A stretch of DNA of 8,804 nucleotides from Verrucomicrobiota bacterium (GTDB taxonomy: Bacteria > Verrucomicrobiota > Verrucomicrobiia > Chthoniobacterales > UBA10450). Positions 1 through 6,759 of the stretch are shown here, piece after piece (position 1 is the first letter of the stretch; the number at the start of each line of letters is the position of its first letter). The notes beneath the pieces are model-generated. The model made no database searches. It saw nothing but the letters and a program-made list of their open reading frames with translations, and was not told where the DNA came from. Where the stretch lies: NCBI GenBank assembly GCA_003221375.1, contig QHRI01000059.1:1-8804 (forward strand). The letters are read 5' to 3'. A program made the position numbers and the translations under genes.

Positions 1-712
1 AATACTCCTGAATCCAGCGAGCTCCAACCGGGTGCAATCCAATTGAAAAGAAAAACGCAAACACGAGGTAAAGAAATCCAGGCCAACCGCAAATATAAAC
101 GACTGCCACATCGTAGAGCGCCGCACACGCAAAATTGATAAAGAACCAGCGATCCCACATCTTGATCGCTTTCAATCGTGGCGGGCGCGTCACCTGAAAA
201 AACGGAAAGAGCATCAGCCAGATCGCCTTACGATACCATTGGTTGCCGACCAGCTGTGCCTCCCAATGGTTGGCGAGGTCCGCGTCGTATTCGTAATCAC
301 CCTGATGCGAATGATGCTTCAAATGATAAACCCGAAAACCCATCGCGCCGGGCGTGAGATTGGGAAGGTCAGCGATGATCGCCACCACCTTGTTCCAGCT
401 TTTGTTTCGGAAAATCAGATTGTGAGTTGCGTCGTGAATGATGACGTAATTCGCATGATTGGCGAACGCCCCGACGCAATACGCGATGACAAGACTGAAC
501 CACCAGTAACTGAACCCGAGCTTGCCCATTCCAAACGCGATGGCTGTCTGAATGACCAGGATTGAGACAGCGATCAGCGCCGTCCACGGATTGCGCACCA
601 TCAATTGCCGGACTTCCGGATGCGCTTTAATGATCGCGCGCGCCCGCCCCGGATGTGGCTGTTCAGATTCAGACTGATAAAACGCGGCTTGCACCGGTTC
701 CAAAGTATGCAA
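1..712 (-). CDS. Sphingolipid delta-4-desaturase (DES)-like membrane desaturase, partial (C-terminus off the left edge)
   Basis: The reading frame runs off the left edge after 237 codons. Seen: two histidine boxes of the membrane di-iron desaturases, HDATH (residues 93-97) and HLKHH (130-134), with hydrophobic stretches at about 43-60, 70-92 and 175-225. The N-terminal words QPHPGRARAII and HPEVRQLM, the HHSHQGDYEYDADL stretch and the late GLHPVG..WI.EY motif line up, from memory, with animal dihydroceramide desaturase DEGS1 (QPHADRR, YPEIKSLM, GLHPISG). The third box (HNEHH in that family) would lie beyond the window. Known: the family introduces the 4,5-trans double bond into dihydroceramide, using O2 and an electron donor. 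Inferred: it desaturates a membrane lipid, possibly a sphingolipid. Start chosen: TTG at 712, 8 bases after AGGAGG (726-721), which overlaps the stop of the exporter gene. GTG at 694 is possible; ATG at 601 would remove the conserved N-terminal motif. A generic fatty-acid desaturase is the alternative. Confidence 0.82.
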   Translation of the reverse strand, partial: MHTLEPVQAAFYQSESEQPHPGRARAIIKAHPEVRQLMVRNPWTALIAVSILVIQTAIAFGMGKLGFSYWWFSLVIAYCVGAFANHANYVIIHDATHNLIFRNKSWNKVVAIIADLPNLTPGAMGFRVYHLKHHSHQGDYEYDADLANHWEAQLVGNQWYRKAIWLMLFPFFQVTRPPRLKAIKMWDRWFFINFACAALYDVAVVYICGWPGFLYLVFAFFFSIGLHPVGARWIQEY

Positions 713-720
713 AGCAGGCG

Positions 721-726
721 CCTCCT
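721..726 (-). promoter_or_regulatory. Shine-Dalgarno AGGAGG for the desaturase, overlapping the exporter stop codon
   Basis: On the minus strand AGGAGG occupies 726-721; its first A is the last base of the exporter's TGA stop (728-726). It lies 8 bases upstream of TTG at 712. This is the clearest ribosome binding site seen in the window and decides the non-ATG start of the desaturase. The arrangement suggests translational coupling of the two genes. Confidence 0.75.
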
Positions 727-2864
727 CAAACGCGCTTTTTCAAGGGCGCGCCGCCGAGCAGCGGTAAGACGAATAGGTTTGCCAGGATATCGATGACGCA
801 CCCGGCAAGAACGACCAGACCGAAACGCTGCGTTGGGGGAAAATCCGACAACACGAAAATGGCGAACCCTGCGGCGATGATCACATCCGAATAAACAATC
901 CCGCGCCATTGCTCTTCGCGCGCGAAGACCCATGCGTCCCACCCTTTCTTCCCATCGCGTTGGGCGCGTCGGACACCAAAGACGAGGTGAATCATCGAAT
1001 CAATCGCGATGCCGATACAGACATTCGTGGCTGGCGCCGAAATGATGTCCACTGGAACGTGGAGCCATCCAATACCGCCGAGCATCGATAATGGCACGAG
1101 AGTCAGGCTCGCGATCATCGCCAACGCGCCGCGAATAGACCTTGCAACGAGCCACGCGATCACAACGAACAACAAATTCAACCAGAACAAACCGGTGACC
1201 AGACTTTCGGCGACAAGTTTGGCCAGTCGCCCTTGCAGGTAATAAATGCCACCCACCAGGTCAGCCTTGAACCCATATCTGCGGCAGAGAGCACGAAGGT
1301 CGTTCACAACATCGACACGATATTTGGTGCGATGCGCCTCAATCATCCGGAGCATGAACACCGCTTCCTTCCGATCATTCGTCACAAAACCCTTGGAGAC
1401 GCGTGCGTACTTTGGCTGCGCCATGATCTCCATCATTTTTTCGTAACTGATGAGAAACGAAAACGGCGTACGATCGCCTTCTGCCAGAAGCGTCGGCAAC
1501 GAGATCACGGCCCCAACCTCTTTCCGGTTTTCCAGTGCGCCATGCAGCGTCCACATCTTCTTGTAGGCTTCATCGGTGTTCAGGCGGCTGCCGTTTGTCG
1601 CGGAGACCACGAGCGTCAGCGGATTGCACCCTCCGGTGCGATCTACAAATTCCAAGCCGTCGCGTAATTCCTGTTTCGGCTTGAAATAATCGAAAAGACT
1701 CGGATCGGTGTTCACCTTCATTAGGCCGAATCCCAATCCAATGCTCAGCAGAATGATGCCTAACGAAAGTAGAGCAAAGCGCCGCAACCAAAATGCGTGA
1801 GTGGGTTCCGCCTCCACGATTTTGCTTTTACGCGGCACGGCCCAGCGCAGAAATGCCGGATACATCAAGTACGCACACGTGAATGCCACAACCGTGCCGA
1901 GCACGCCGCCAAATCCCAACTCGCGTAACGGCTTTGCCTGGACGATTAGCAAGCTCGCAAAACCCAGCGAGGCGCAGACCATGGACCAAAACGACGGCGG
2001 AAAAGTCATGCTTCGTGCCGCTGCCGCGAGATTCGGACTTTCCTTACCCATGCGATGCGCGCGATTAGCAAGCGTCTGCCAGTTAAATGTCATGTAAACC
2101 AGATGCGATAACGCAATGACGAACACGATCGTGCCGAGGTTCACCGTCAGGATGCCGATCTTGTGACCGAGCAGTGATTGCAGAAGCAAGGTCAACAAGA
2201 CGGCGCTGGTGCATGTGCAAAGCATTCCTACAAACAACCGGATCGATCGAAACAGCGCGGCCATCGTCAGACCAAACAACGCGACTGCCGTGAGACTGAA
2301 ATAGCGGAAATCGTGCGCGAGACTACGCCTGATCATTTCCACGACATAGGGCGGGCCGGCGATGTGAATCCGAAAATCTCGTGCGTCCATTTCGTGCACG
2401 ATCTGCTCTAATCGCTGAATTGGCTTTTCGGTATGCCTCCCTTTCAGGAAAATAATCACGTTACTGGACTTCCGGTCGGGCGCGATCAACAACCGGCTCC
2501 AGAACGGGCTCTTCAGTGCGTCTTCAAAACTTTTTGGCCCTTCCGTCAGGCTTTTAACCGCGCTTACGCCACCGATGCTTTGGACACGCTGTGTGAGTTT
2601 CTGAATCCGTTCGAGATATCGCGCCGAAGAAATGTCGCGCGATGATACCGCCAGAATCACTTCTGGTTGCGACGGAAAACGTTGCTCGATCTTTTTGGTT
2701 TGCTGGATTCCCGGGTCGTTCGTGGAAAAGAAAAAATTCTGATCCACCACTGGGCTGAGATCCACGAGCACTGCCACCGACAGCAACAGCGCACAGATGA
2801 TCGCGAGCATCAACCAGGGTGATCCCAACGGCAGCGCCTTTCCGAAAACCGCTCGCTTCATCAT
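726..2864 (-). CDS. MMPL/RND-superfamily exporter (HpnN-like lipid transporter type)
   Basis: This 712-residue integral membrane protein has the duplicated RND layout. One transmembrane helix (about 14-36) is followed by a periplasmic domain (about 37-185), then a five-helix block (about 186-340). The pattern repeats with a helix (about 361-382), a second periplasmic domain (about 383-550) and a helix block (about 551-705). The second half carries CIGIAIDSMIHLVFG (616-630), whose Asp622 fits the proton-relay position of RND proteins. The matching first-half segment (245-259) reads ALSHLVYM and has no acidic residue, so the two halves are not equivalent. Known: the MMPL/HpnN branch moves lipids such as hopanoids, mycolates and lipid precursors, using proton-motive force. 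The substrate here is unknown. Tandem ATGs lie at 2864 and 2861 with only a weak Shine-Dalgarno. TATAGT at 2890-2885 could be a -10 box, but no convincing -35 was seen. The gene follows tRNA-Glu by 58 bases and is coupled to the desaturase downstream, which suggests a lipid substrate (inference). Confidence 0.85.
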   Translation of the reverse strand: MMKRAVFGKALPLGSPWLMLAIICALLLSVAVLVDLSPVVDQNFFFSTNDPGIQQTKKIEQRFPSQPEVILAVSSRDISSARYLERIQKLTQRVQSIGGVSAVKSLTEGPKSFEDALKSPFWSRLLIAPDRKSSNVIIFLKGRHTEKPIQRLEQIVHEMDARDFRIHIAGPPYVVEMIRRSLAHDFRYFSLTAVALFGLTMAALFRSIRLFVGMLCTCTSAVLLTLLLQSLLGHKIGILTVNLGTIVFVIALSHLVYMTFNWQTLANRAHRMGKESPNLAAAARSMTFPPSFWSMVCASLGFASLLIVQAKPLRELGFGGVLGTVVAFTCAYLMYPAFLRWAVPRKSKIVEAEPTHAFWLRRFALLSLGIILLSIGLGFGLMKVNTDPSLFDYFKPKQELRDGLEFVDRTGGCNPLTLVVSATNGSRLNTDEAYKKMWTLHGALENRKEVGAVISLPTLLAEGDRTPFSFLISYEKMMEIMAQPKYARVSKGFVTNDRKEAVFMLRMIEAHRTKYRVDVVNDLRALCRRYGFKADLVGGIYYLQGRLAKLVAESLVTGLFWLNLLFVVIAWLVARSIRGALAMIASLTLVPLSMLGGIGWLHVPVDIISAPATNVCIGIAIDSMIHLVFGVRRAQRDGKKGWDAWVFAREEQWRGIVYSDVIIAAGFAIFVLSDFPPTQRFGLVVLAGCVIDILANLFVLPLLGGAPLKKRV

Positions 2865-2922
2865 TTAATGCCCAGGATTACGTAACTATATCGGCGCTCG
2901 GGGCTAAGAGGGCCGAGTCGAA

Positions 2923-2998
2923 TGGCGACCCTAACGGGATTCGAACCCGTGTTACCGCCGTGAAAGGGCGGTGTCCTGGGCCTCTAGACGATAGGGTC
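2923..2998 (-). tRNA. tRNA-Glu (anticodon UUC), CCA encoded
   Basis: The minus strand folds as a complete tRNA of 76 bases including CCA. The acceptor stem is GACCCTA with TAGGGTC, the discriminator is G, and CCA lies at 2925-2923. The D region contains GTCTAGAGGCCCAGGAC, nearly as in E. coli tRNA-Glu. The anticodon arm is CCGCC-CTTTCAC-GGCGG with anticodon TTC (2964-2962). The T arm is ACGGG-TTCGAAT-CCCGT. It stands alone between waaA and the exporter gene, in the same orientation. It supplies glutamyl-tRNA for GAA and GAG codons and is also the substrate for tetrapyrrole synthesis in bacteria that use the C5 pathway. Two leader bases (3000-2999, GC) can extend the acceptor helix by pairing with the discriminator and the first C of CCA, so the 5' end was placed by alignment with E. 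coli tRNA-Glu. Confidence 0.97.
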
Positions 2999-3011
2999 GC
3001 AAAAGCCGGGC

Positions 3012-3040
3012 AATATCGGAATTGCCATCCTTTTACGCAA
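3012..3040 (-). promoter_or_regulatory. Possible sigma-70-type promoter of tRNA-Glu
   Basis: On the minus strand TTGCGT (3040-3035) and GATATT (3017-3012) are separated by exactly 17 bases. The -10 box ends 13 bases before the mature tRNA 5' end. The matches are modest (3 of 6 and 4 of 6), so the spacing and position carry most of the argument. Confidence 0.3.
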
Positions 3041-3062
3041 GGCAAATTGCCAGCCCGCTTTT

Positions 3063-4402
3063 TCAGGCTCTGTCGTCTGAGACAGCGCGCGGCGCCGTGG
3101 CTACAGGGCTCCAACCAAGTTCGTGAATCAACGCGGCGGCGCGTGCGGTTGCGCCTTCGTGCCTGCTCAAAACTTCGCGGGCGCTTTGTACGAGACGCTG
3201 GCGCATTTGGCTATCTTGCAGAAGCCCGATGATCGTTCGCTCAAGCGAATCGATATCCTCAATTTGGATCGCGCCTTTCTTTAACACCAGCGTCTTCGCG
3301 AGTGTCCGGAAGTTTTCCATGTGCGGACCAAACACAACCGGTTTGCCCGCCATGATCGGTTCCACGGGATTTTGCCCACCGTGCGCAGTCAGGCTTTTTC
3401 CCATGAAGACAATGGTGGCGATGGCATACCAGCGCTGAAGTTCACCTGTGGTATCGAGAACAATGCAATCCGCATCTGATGCGCGATTAATCCAGACTTC
3501 GCTCGCCAGGTTGACGCGTATTGGCAGGGCAGCCAGGTGAGCGCGGATTTCGCGGAGTCGTTCGACGTGACGTGGGGCGATAAACAATCGCAACGATGGA
3601 AATTGTTGACGCAAGCGCAAAAAGATTGTGGCCAGAATTTCTTCTTCGCCTCGATGCGTGCTTCCGCCGAACAACACGGGACGCTCTCGATCCGCATTGC
3701 TGAAGTTTGTTGGTGGCTGGTTTGCTTTCGCTTCTGACGTTTGGTCACGCCCGTCGGGATCGTATTTGATACTTCCGACCGCCCGAATCCGGTCGCGCGC
3801 AACGCCGAGTGCGACCCATCGATCGACATCTTCCGGCTCCTGCGCGCAGACCAGATCCAACAATCGAAATGTTGGCGCGACGAAGAATCGGAACCGTCGA
3901 AACCTTCTCTCCGATCTCGGCGACAAGCGCGCGTTTACCAAGATTGTCGGAATTCCGCGTTGGTGTGCACATGCGACAAGGTTTGGCCAAACTTCGGCTT
4001 CTACGAGCGCAATCCGCGCCGGCCTGATTACAAAAAACGCCCGTCGCATGATCGGCCAGTAATCGAGAGGCGTGTACATCACTTCGATCCACGGTGGCGC
4101 ATTCTTGTTTGCGAGAGCAAAACCGGTCGTCGTGGTCGTGGTCAAAACGCAGCGCAACTCCGATTCTAGCGCGCGCAACGAATGGGCCAGTTTCAAGGCG
4201 ATATTTACTTCCCCAACGCTCACTGCATGCAGCATGTCGATTTTTGCTTCGACAGGCGGGCCCGTAGTTCGCCATCGTAAATTCCCAGGCGTTGCTCGAA
4301 CTTTTCGCGGTAACCACCGCGACGAACCATCTTCACGAAATAACCCGGTAAAAAGAACAACAGTCCGAGTGGCCAAAACAAATTGTAAATGAAACGAATC
4401 AT
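3063..4402 (-). CDS. waaA: Kdo transferase WaaA (KdtA), interrupted by a one-base frameshift
   Basis: WaaA transfers 3-deoxy-D-manno-octulosonic acid from CMP-Kdo to lipid IVA at the cytoplasmic face of the inner membrane. The N-terminus starts at ATG 4402 with an anchor helix (IYNLFWPLGLLFFLPGYFVK) and RRGGYREKFEQRLG, then leaves frame at an A5 run (4245-4241) and would stop 17 codons after residue 43 as it stands (TGA at 4222-4220). The rest continues in the next frame from IDMLHAVSVGEVN. One added A joins them as SKQKIDMLHAVSVGE and gives 446 residues, near the usual 425. Corrected positions: SVGE 62-65 (Glu65 matches the catalytic Glu), EAEVWPN 135-141, NARLSPRS about 157-164, GSTHRGEE 247-254, APRHVER about 276-282, DTTGEL 317-322, GGQNPVEP 342-349. 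The ATG overlaps the rsmD stop (ATGA), so translation is probably coupled; no Shine-Dalgarno is visible. Family assignment is firm; whether the gene is intact is open. Confidence 0.9.
4241..4245 (-). other. waaA: Frameshift point in waaA at an A5 run
   Basis: The minus strand reads GCAAAAATCGAC. The N-terminal frame is CAA AAA TCG; the frame of the rest of the enzyme is GCA AAA ATC. One extra A in the run joins the two halves with no other change. A homopolymer consensus error, a real one-base deletion, or backward slippage of tRNA-Lys on A-AAA are the three explanations. Confidence 0.85.
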
Positions 4403-5094
4403 TCAATTGAAGACTGCGGACTGTGGACTGTGGATTTTTCGCGACGAAGCCGCTTTGGAGTGCGGCGGCTCGACGCCGCTTTGAACGCTTGGGGAACTTC
4501 GCATTGGTTCGTGTCCATTCGCGGATGTTTGCGACTAATTCCTCGACTTACGCTTAGAAACAATACCTCCGTGGCGCCGTATTTCTTCTTTCGAAGGAGA
4601 CGCCACATTTTTATTTCGGGAAGAACTTCAGCCGGTTGTTTTTCCAAAACGAAAATTCCATCCGGATCCAGTAGTTGAGACAATACTTCGTTTGCCAGCA
4701 GTTTTTCGGTGAAACGTTCACCGGCCTCCGTTTTTTCGTACGGCGGATCTGCAAAGATGACGTCGAACATTTCAGCGCCTGAAGCGTGCCGAAGAAAATC
4801 GAAGACGTCCTGCTGTCGAACTCGTCCTTTCAACTTTGTACTGGCGAGATTGCTCTCGATGATCTGCGCCGATTGTCGATCTTCTTCGACAAAAACAACA
4901 GAAGACGCGCCACGGCTGAGCGCTTCAATCCCGAGTGCGCCGCTACCTGCGAAAAGATCCAGAACGCGCGCCCTCACCACGCCATCGCCCAAACTGGAAA
5001 AGATAGCAGCTTTGACACGGTCCATCGTCGGTCGCACACCCCGTTTCGGAACTGCCAGGCGAATTCCACCGGCGCTGCCGGCGATCACTCTCAT
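4399..5094 (-). CDS. rsmD: 16S rRNA (guanine(966)-N2)-methyltransferase RsmD, with extra C-terminal tail
   Basis: RsmD methylates G966 of 16S rRNA on the assembling 30S subunit, using S-adenosylmethionine. Seen: the N-terminal MRVIAGSAGGIRL and RPTMDRVKAAIFSSL (21-35), the SAM-binding VLDLFAGSGALGIEALSRGA (44-63), and the catalytic DPPY (116-119) of N2-guanine methyltransferases. The Rossmann core ends near residue 185 (ATEVLFLSVS), about the usual size for the family. The remaining 46 residues are basic and rich in Arg, Lys and Ser (for example KAASSRRTPKRLRREK). They are encoded by a mosaic of short repeats (4412-4525), so they look like intergenic sequence captured by loss of the original stop. 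The ATG overlaps the stop of the AsmA-like gene (ATGA at 5094-5091), and the TGA overlaps the ATG of waaA (4402-4399). All three genes therefore probably share one transcript with coupled translation. The family assignment is firm; function of the tail is unknown. Confidence 0.93.
   Translation of the reverse strand: MRVIAGSAGGIRLAVPKRGVRPTMDRVKAAIFSSLGDGVVRARVLDLFAGSGALGIEALSRGASSVVFVEEDRQSAQIIESNLASTKLKGRVRQQDVFDFLRHASGAEMFDVIFADPPYEKTEAGERFTEKLLANEVLSQLLDPDGIFVLEKQPAEVLPEIKMWRLLRKKKYGATEVLFLSVSRGISRKHPRMDTNQCEVPQAFKAASSRRTPKRLRREKSTVHSPQSSIE
4412..4434. repeat. Short tandem repeat, 7-base unit GACTGYG x3
   Basis: On the plus strand GACTGCG (4412-4418), GACTGTG (4419-4425) and GACTGTG (4426-4432) follow directly, plus a partial unit GA. 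The array is translated as part of the rsmD tail. Its unit length is not a multiple of three, so copy-number change would shift the rsmD frame and uncouple rsmD from waaA. Confidence 0.85.
4448..4483. repeat. REP-like palindromic element within the 3' end of rsmD
   Basis: Two mutually exclusive hairpins can form. AGCCGC (4448-4453) pairs with GCGGCT (4465-4470), and GCGGCG (4462-4467) pairs with CGCCGC (4474-4479) around a six-base loop. A nine-base direct repeat GCCGCTTTG occurs at 4449-4457 and 4475-4483. The look is that of a dispersed intergenic palindrome; I recall similar GC-rich words in soil Verrucomicrobiota, but the genomic copy number cannot be seen here. Confidence 0.6.
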
Positions 5095-6698
5095 GGGGAA
5101 GAGGCCGGCGTTGGCGTTGCGGTAGCCTCAGGCAGCGCCTCCTGCGGCGAAGCAGAACTTGATGGCGCAGCCGGCACCGCGTTACCCGCGTCGCTACGCT
5201 CGGGCGTCGCAGGCGCAGCTTCTTCGATCTGTTTCTTTTTCTTCTTCGCCCGCTCCTTTTTGCGCCCACCAAAGAAGCTGTTGATCATATTGCTCAGGTC
5301 GCGGCCGACCAGTCTGTCCATTAAGTTTGTGCTTGGTCGATCGATGGTGCCGCCGACCTGAAAATCGATGGCCGAGTAGCCCGGTTCATTGATCGGTTGA
5401 AAATTCTGGCGAATCGCTTTGAAAAGCTGGCCGCGAATTTTGTCGTTGATCGCAAGCTGAGAATCGAGTTTCAGCTTCCCGTTGAACGCAACCGTTCCCG
5501 ACGCCGTGAGACGAATATTCGGGGAACGCAAAATCAACTCGTCGATTGTAACCAAGCTCGGACTGACGTGATATCTCGCCTCCGCTTGCTCGAGATGAAG
5601 TTCTCTGAGCTCTTCGATCTGAAGAATCTCCCCAAGTAACACCAGTAAGCTGTATTGCTGGACTCGCCCGTCGCGCAGGGAAATTTCGCCTTGTCCTACG
5701 AGCGCCTCCGGGTCGGCGGTTTTCCCGGACGCCTGGAAACTTCCCTCTAATTTGCCCTGGACCATTCCTTTGGGGCCGCCTGCGTTCGAGATAATCTGGT
5801 CGGCCAGCACATCGCGAAACTTTACATTTGTTGTGAATGGAGAATCCTCCGCTTCCGGTTGCATGGCAAAATAACCGTTAATCTCGCCGCTACCGACCCG
5901 CGCGGAAATCTTGGAAAGCTCCAGCACATCGGGCTCGTAACGCAGCGGCGAACGCAGGTCCTCCAGAAAGAAGCGATCCTGCAGCGAAATTCTTGCCACC
6001 TTCGCGTTGCCGTGAAGCGCCAGAGCGCTGCGAATGCTAGTGCCAAAGTTCACTCCGCTAAAACTCGCAAGCAGCTTCCCGGTGTGATCGAGAAAACTGA
6101 AATTTCCATTTTTAATACTAACGCGTCGAACCTCCGGAGGCATCGCCAGTCTCGGTTCCTGTTTTGGAGACTGATCGACGACGGCCGCCTGAGCCACAGA
6201 AGGAAGATTCGCCGGAGTGACGGCGACAGCAGGAGCGGTCTGTGTTTGAGGAGTTTGATCGGGCTCGCTTTCCACGTCCGATGGGGCCGGGGCAGCTGTT
6301 TTTATCTTCTGTGAACTGGGTAATTTCCATTTTCCTTCAGCATCTTGCGGCCAAACTATGTTTGGATTGATGAGCGCGACTTCTTTGATCACCAGGCGAC
6401 GCGAAAAAAGGGACAGGAAGCGAACGCGCAGGCGAAACGTTTTTGCTTCGAGAAAATGCCTCGAACCAACTGGCGAGGTTTGCGCAATGGTAATACCGCT
6501 CAGCTCCAATCCTCCCCAGGGCGTCACGCTCATGCTACGAATCCCCAGCGTGGTGCCAAGCCGCCGGCTCAGTTCTTGTTGAATCTTTGCGTGTGTACCC
6601 TGCGATTGCACATATAGGTTCACGCCGGTCAAAAGAATCGCACCAAGCGCAACCACCGCCCCTAGAGCAATCAATGGAAGCCTGCGCAATTTTTTCAC
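5091..6698 (-). CDS. AsmA-like envelope protein
   Basis: This 535-residue protein starts at a GTG with no good Shine-Dalgarno. It has a basic N-terminus (KKLRR) and a single membrane anchor (about 7-30, PLIALGAVVALGAILLTGVNLYV). The next part is typical of AsmA proteins: KIQQELSRRLGTTLGI, then a beta-rich repeat (IRSMSVTPWGGLELSGITI). A linker rich in Pro, Ala and Gln spans about 133-180. The C-terminal AsmA-like region (about 185-460) includes GVNFG..I and LKLDSQLAI. The end is unusual: a lysine cluster (RKKERAKKKKKQ, 479-490) followed by a Pro/Ala/Ser tail (about 492-535) of disordered type. Known: AsmA relatives are inner-membrane-anchored periplasmic proteins linked to outer-membrane assembly and bridge-like lipid transport. 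It heads an operon with rsmD and waaA; its stop overlaps the rsmD start. The exact subfamily cannot be set by eye. Confidence 0.8.
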   Translation of the reverse strand: MKKLRRLPLIALGAVVALGAILLTGVNLYVQSQGTHAKIQQELSRRLGTTLGIRSMSVTPWGGLELSGITIAQTSPVGSRHFLEAKTFRLRVRFLSLFSRRLVIKEVALINPNIVWPQDAEGKWKLPSSQKIKTAAPAPSDVESEPDQTPQTQTAPAVAVTPANLPSVAQAAVVDQSPKQEPRLAMPPEVRRVSIKNGNFSFLDHTGKLLASFSGVNFGTSIRSALALHGNAKVARISLQDRFFLEDLRSPLRYEPDVLELSKISARVGSGEINGYFAMQPEAEDSPFTTNVKFRDVLADQIISNAGGPKGMVQGKLEGSFQASGKTADPEALVGQGEISLRDGRVQQYSLLVLLGEILQIEELRELHLEQAEARYHVSPSLVTIDELILRSPNIRLTASGTVAFNGKLKLDSQLAINDKIRGQLFKAIRQNFQPINEPGYSAIDFQVGGTIDRPSTNLMDRLVGRDLSNMINSFFGGRKKERAKKKKKQIEEAAPATPERSDAGNAVPAAPSSSASPQEALPEATATPTPASSP

Positions 6699-6759
6699 CG
6701 TGAGACGTTACGCAGTCCGAGTTTGAAGAAAAGACGAAAGCCCTCTGCTACTTTTCCTT
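6699..6759. promoter_or_regulatory. Divergent intergenic region between the AsmA-like gene and the lipid kinase
   Basis: These 61 bases separate two GTG starts on opposite strands, so promoters for the AsmA-rsmD-waaA operon (minus) and the kinase (plus) must lie here or within the opposing gene. No convincing -35/-10 pair or operator palindrome was recognised, and neither GTG has a clear Shine-Dalgarno. The role is inferred from the divergent layout. Confidence 0.4.

Noticed and set aside
2880..2922. Terminator after tRNA-Glu (CTCGG ... CCGAG)
   Set aside because: Only five pairs with an 11-base loop and no T tract after it on the minus strand.
2999..3062. Intrinsic terminator between waaA and tRNA-Glu
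   Set aside because: An AAAAGC...GGCTTTT inverted arrangement exists, but pairing is interrupted, the arms are far apart and it overlaps the likely tRNA promoter.
2819..3232. Plus-strand open frame of 137 codons across the tRNA
   Set aside because: It contains NGIRTRVTAVKGRCPGPLDDR, the well-known artefact of translating the antisense of a tRNA, and overlaps the exporter and waaA ends.
4222..4260. Classical programmed -1 frameshift signal in waaA
   Set aside because: The site does not fit an X-XXY-YYZ heptamer in the correct phase, and no pseudoknot or strong looped stem was seen just downstream; a base miscall is simpler.
4403..4406. An upstream ATG at 4406 for waaA (beginning MNDSFHLQF)
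   Set aside because: Its first 54 codons are out of frame with the true WaaA N-terminus, which begins at ATG 4402 in the ATGA overlap and matches the family; the longer start exists only because of the frameshift.
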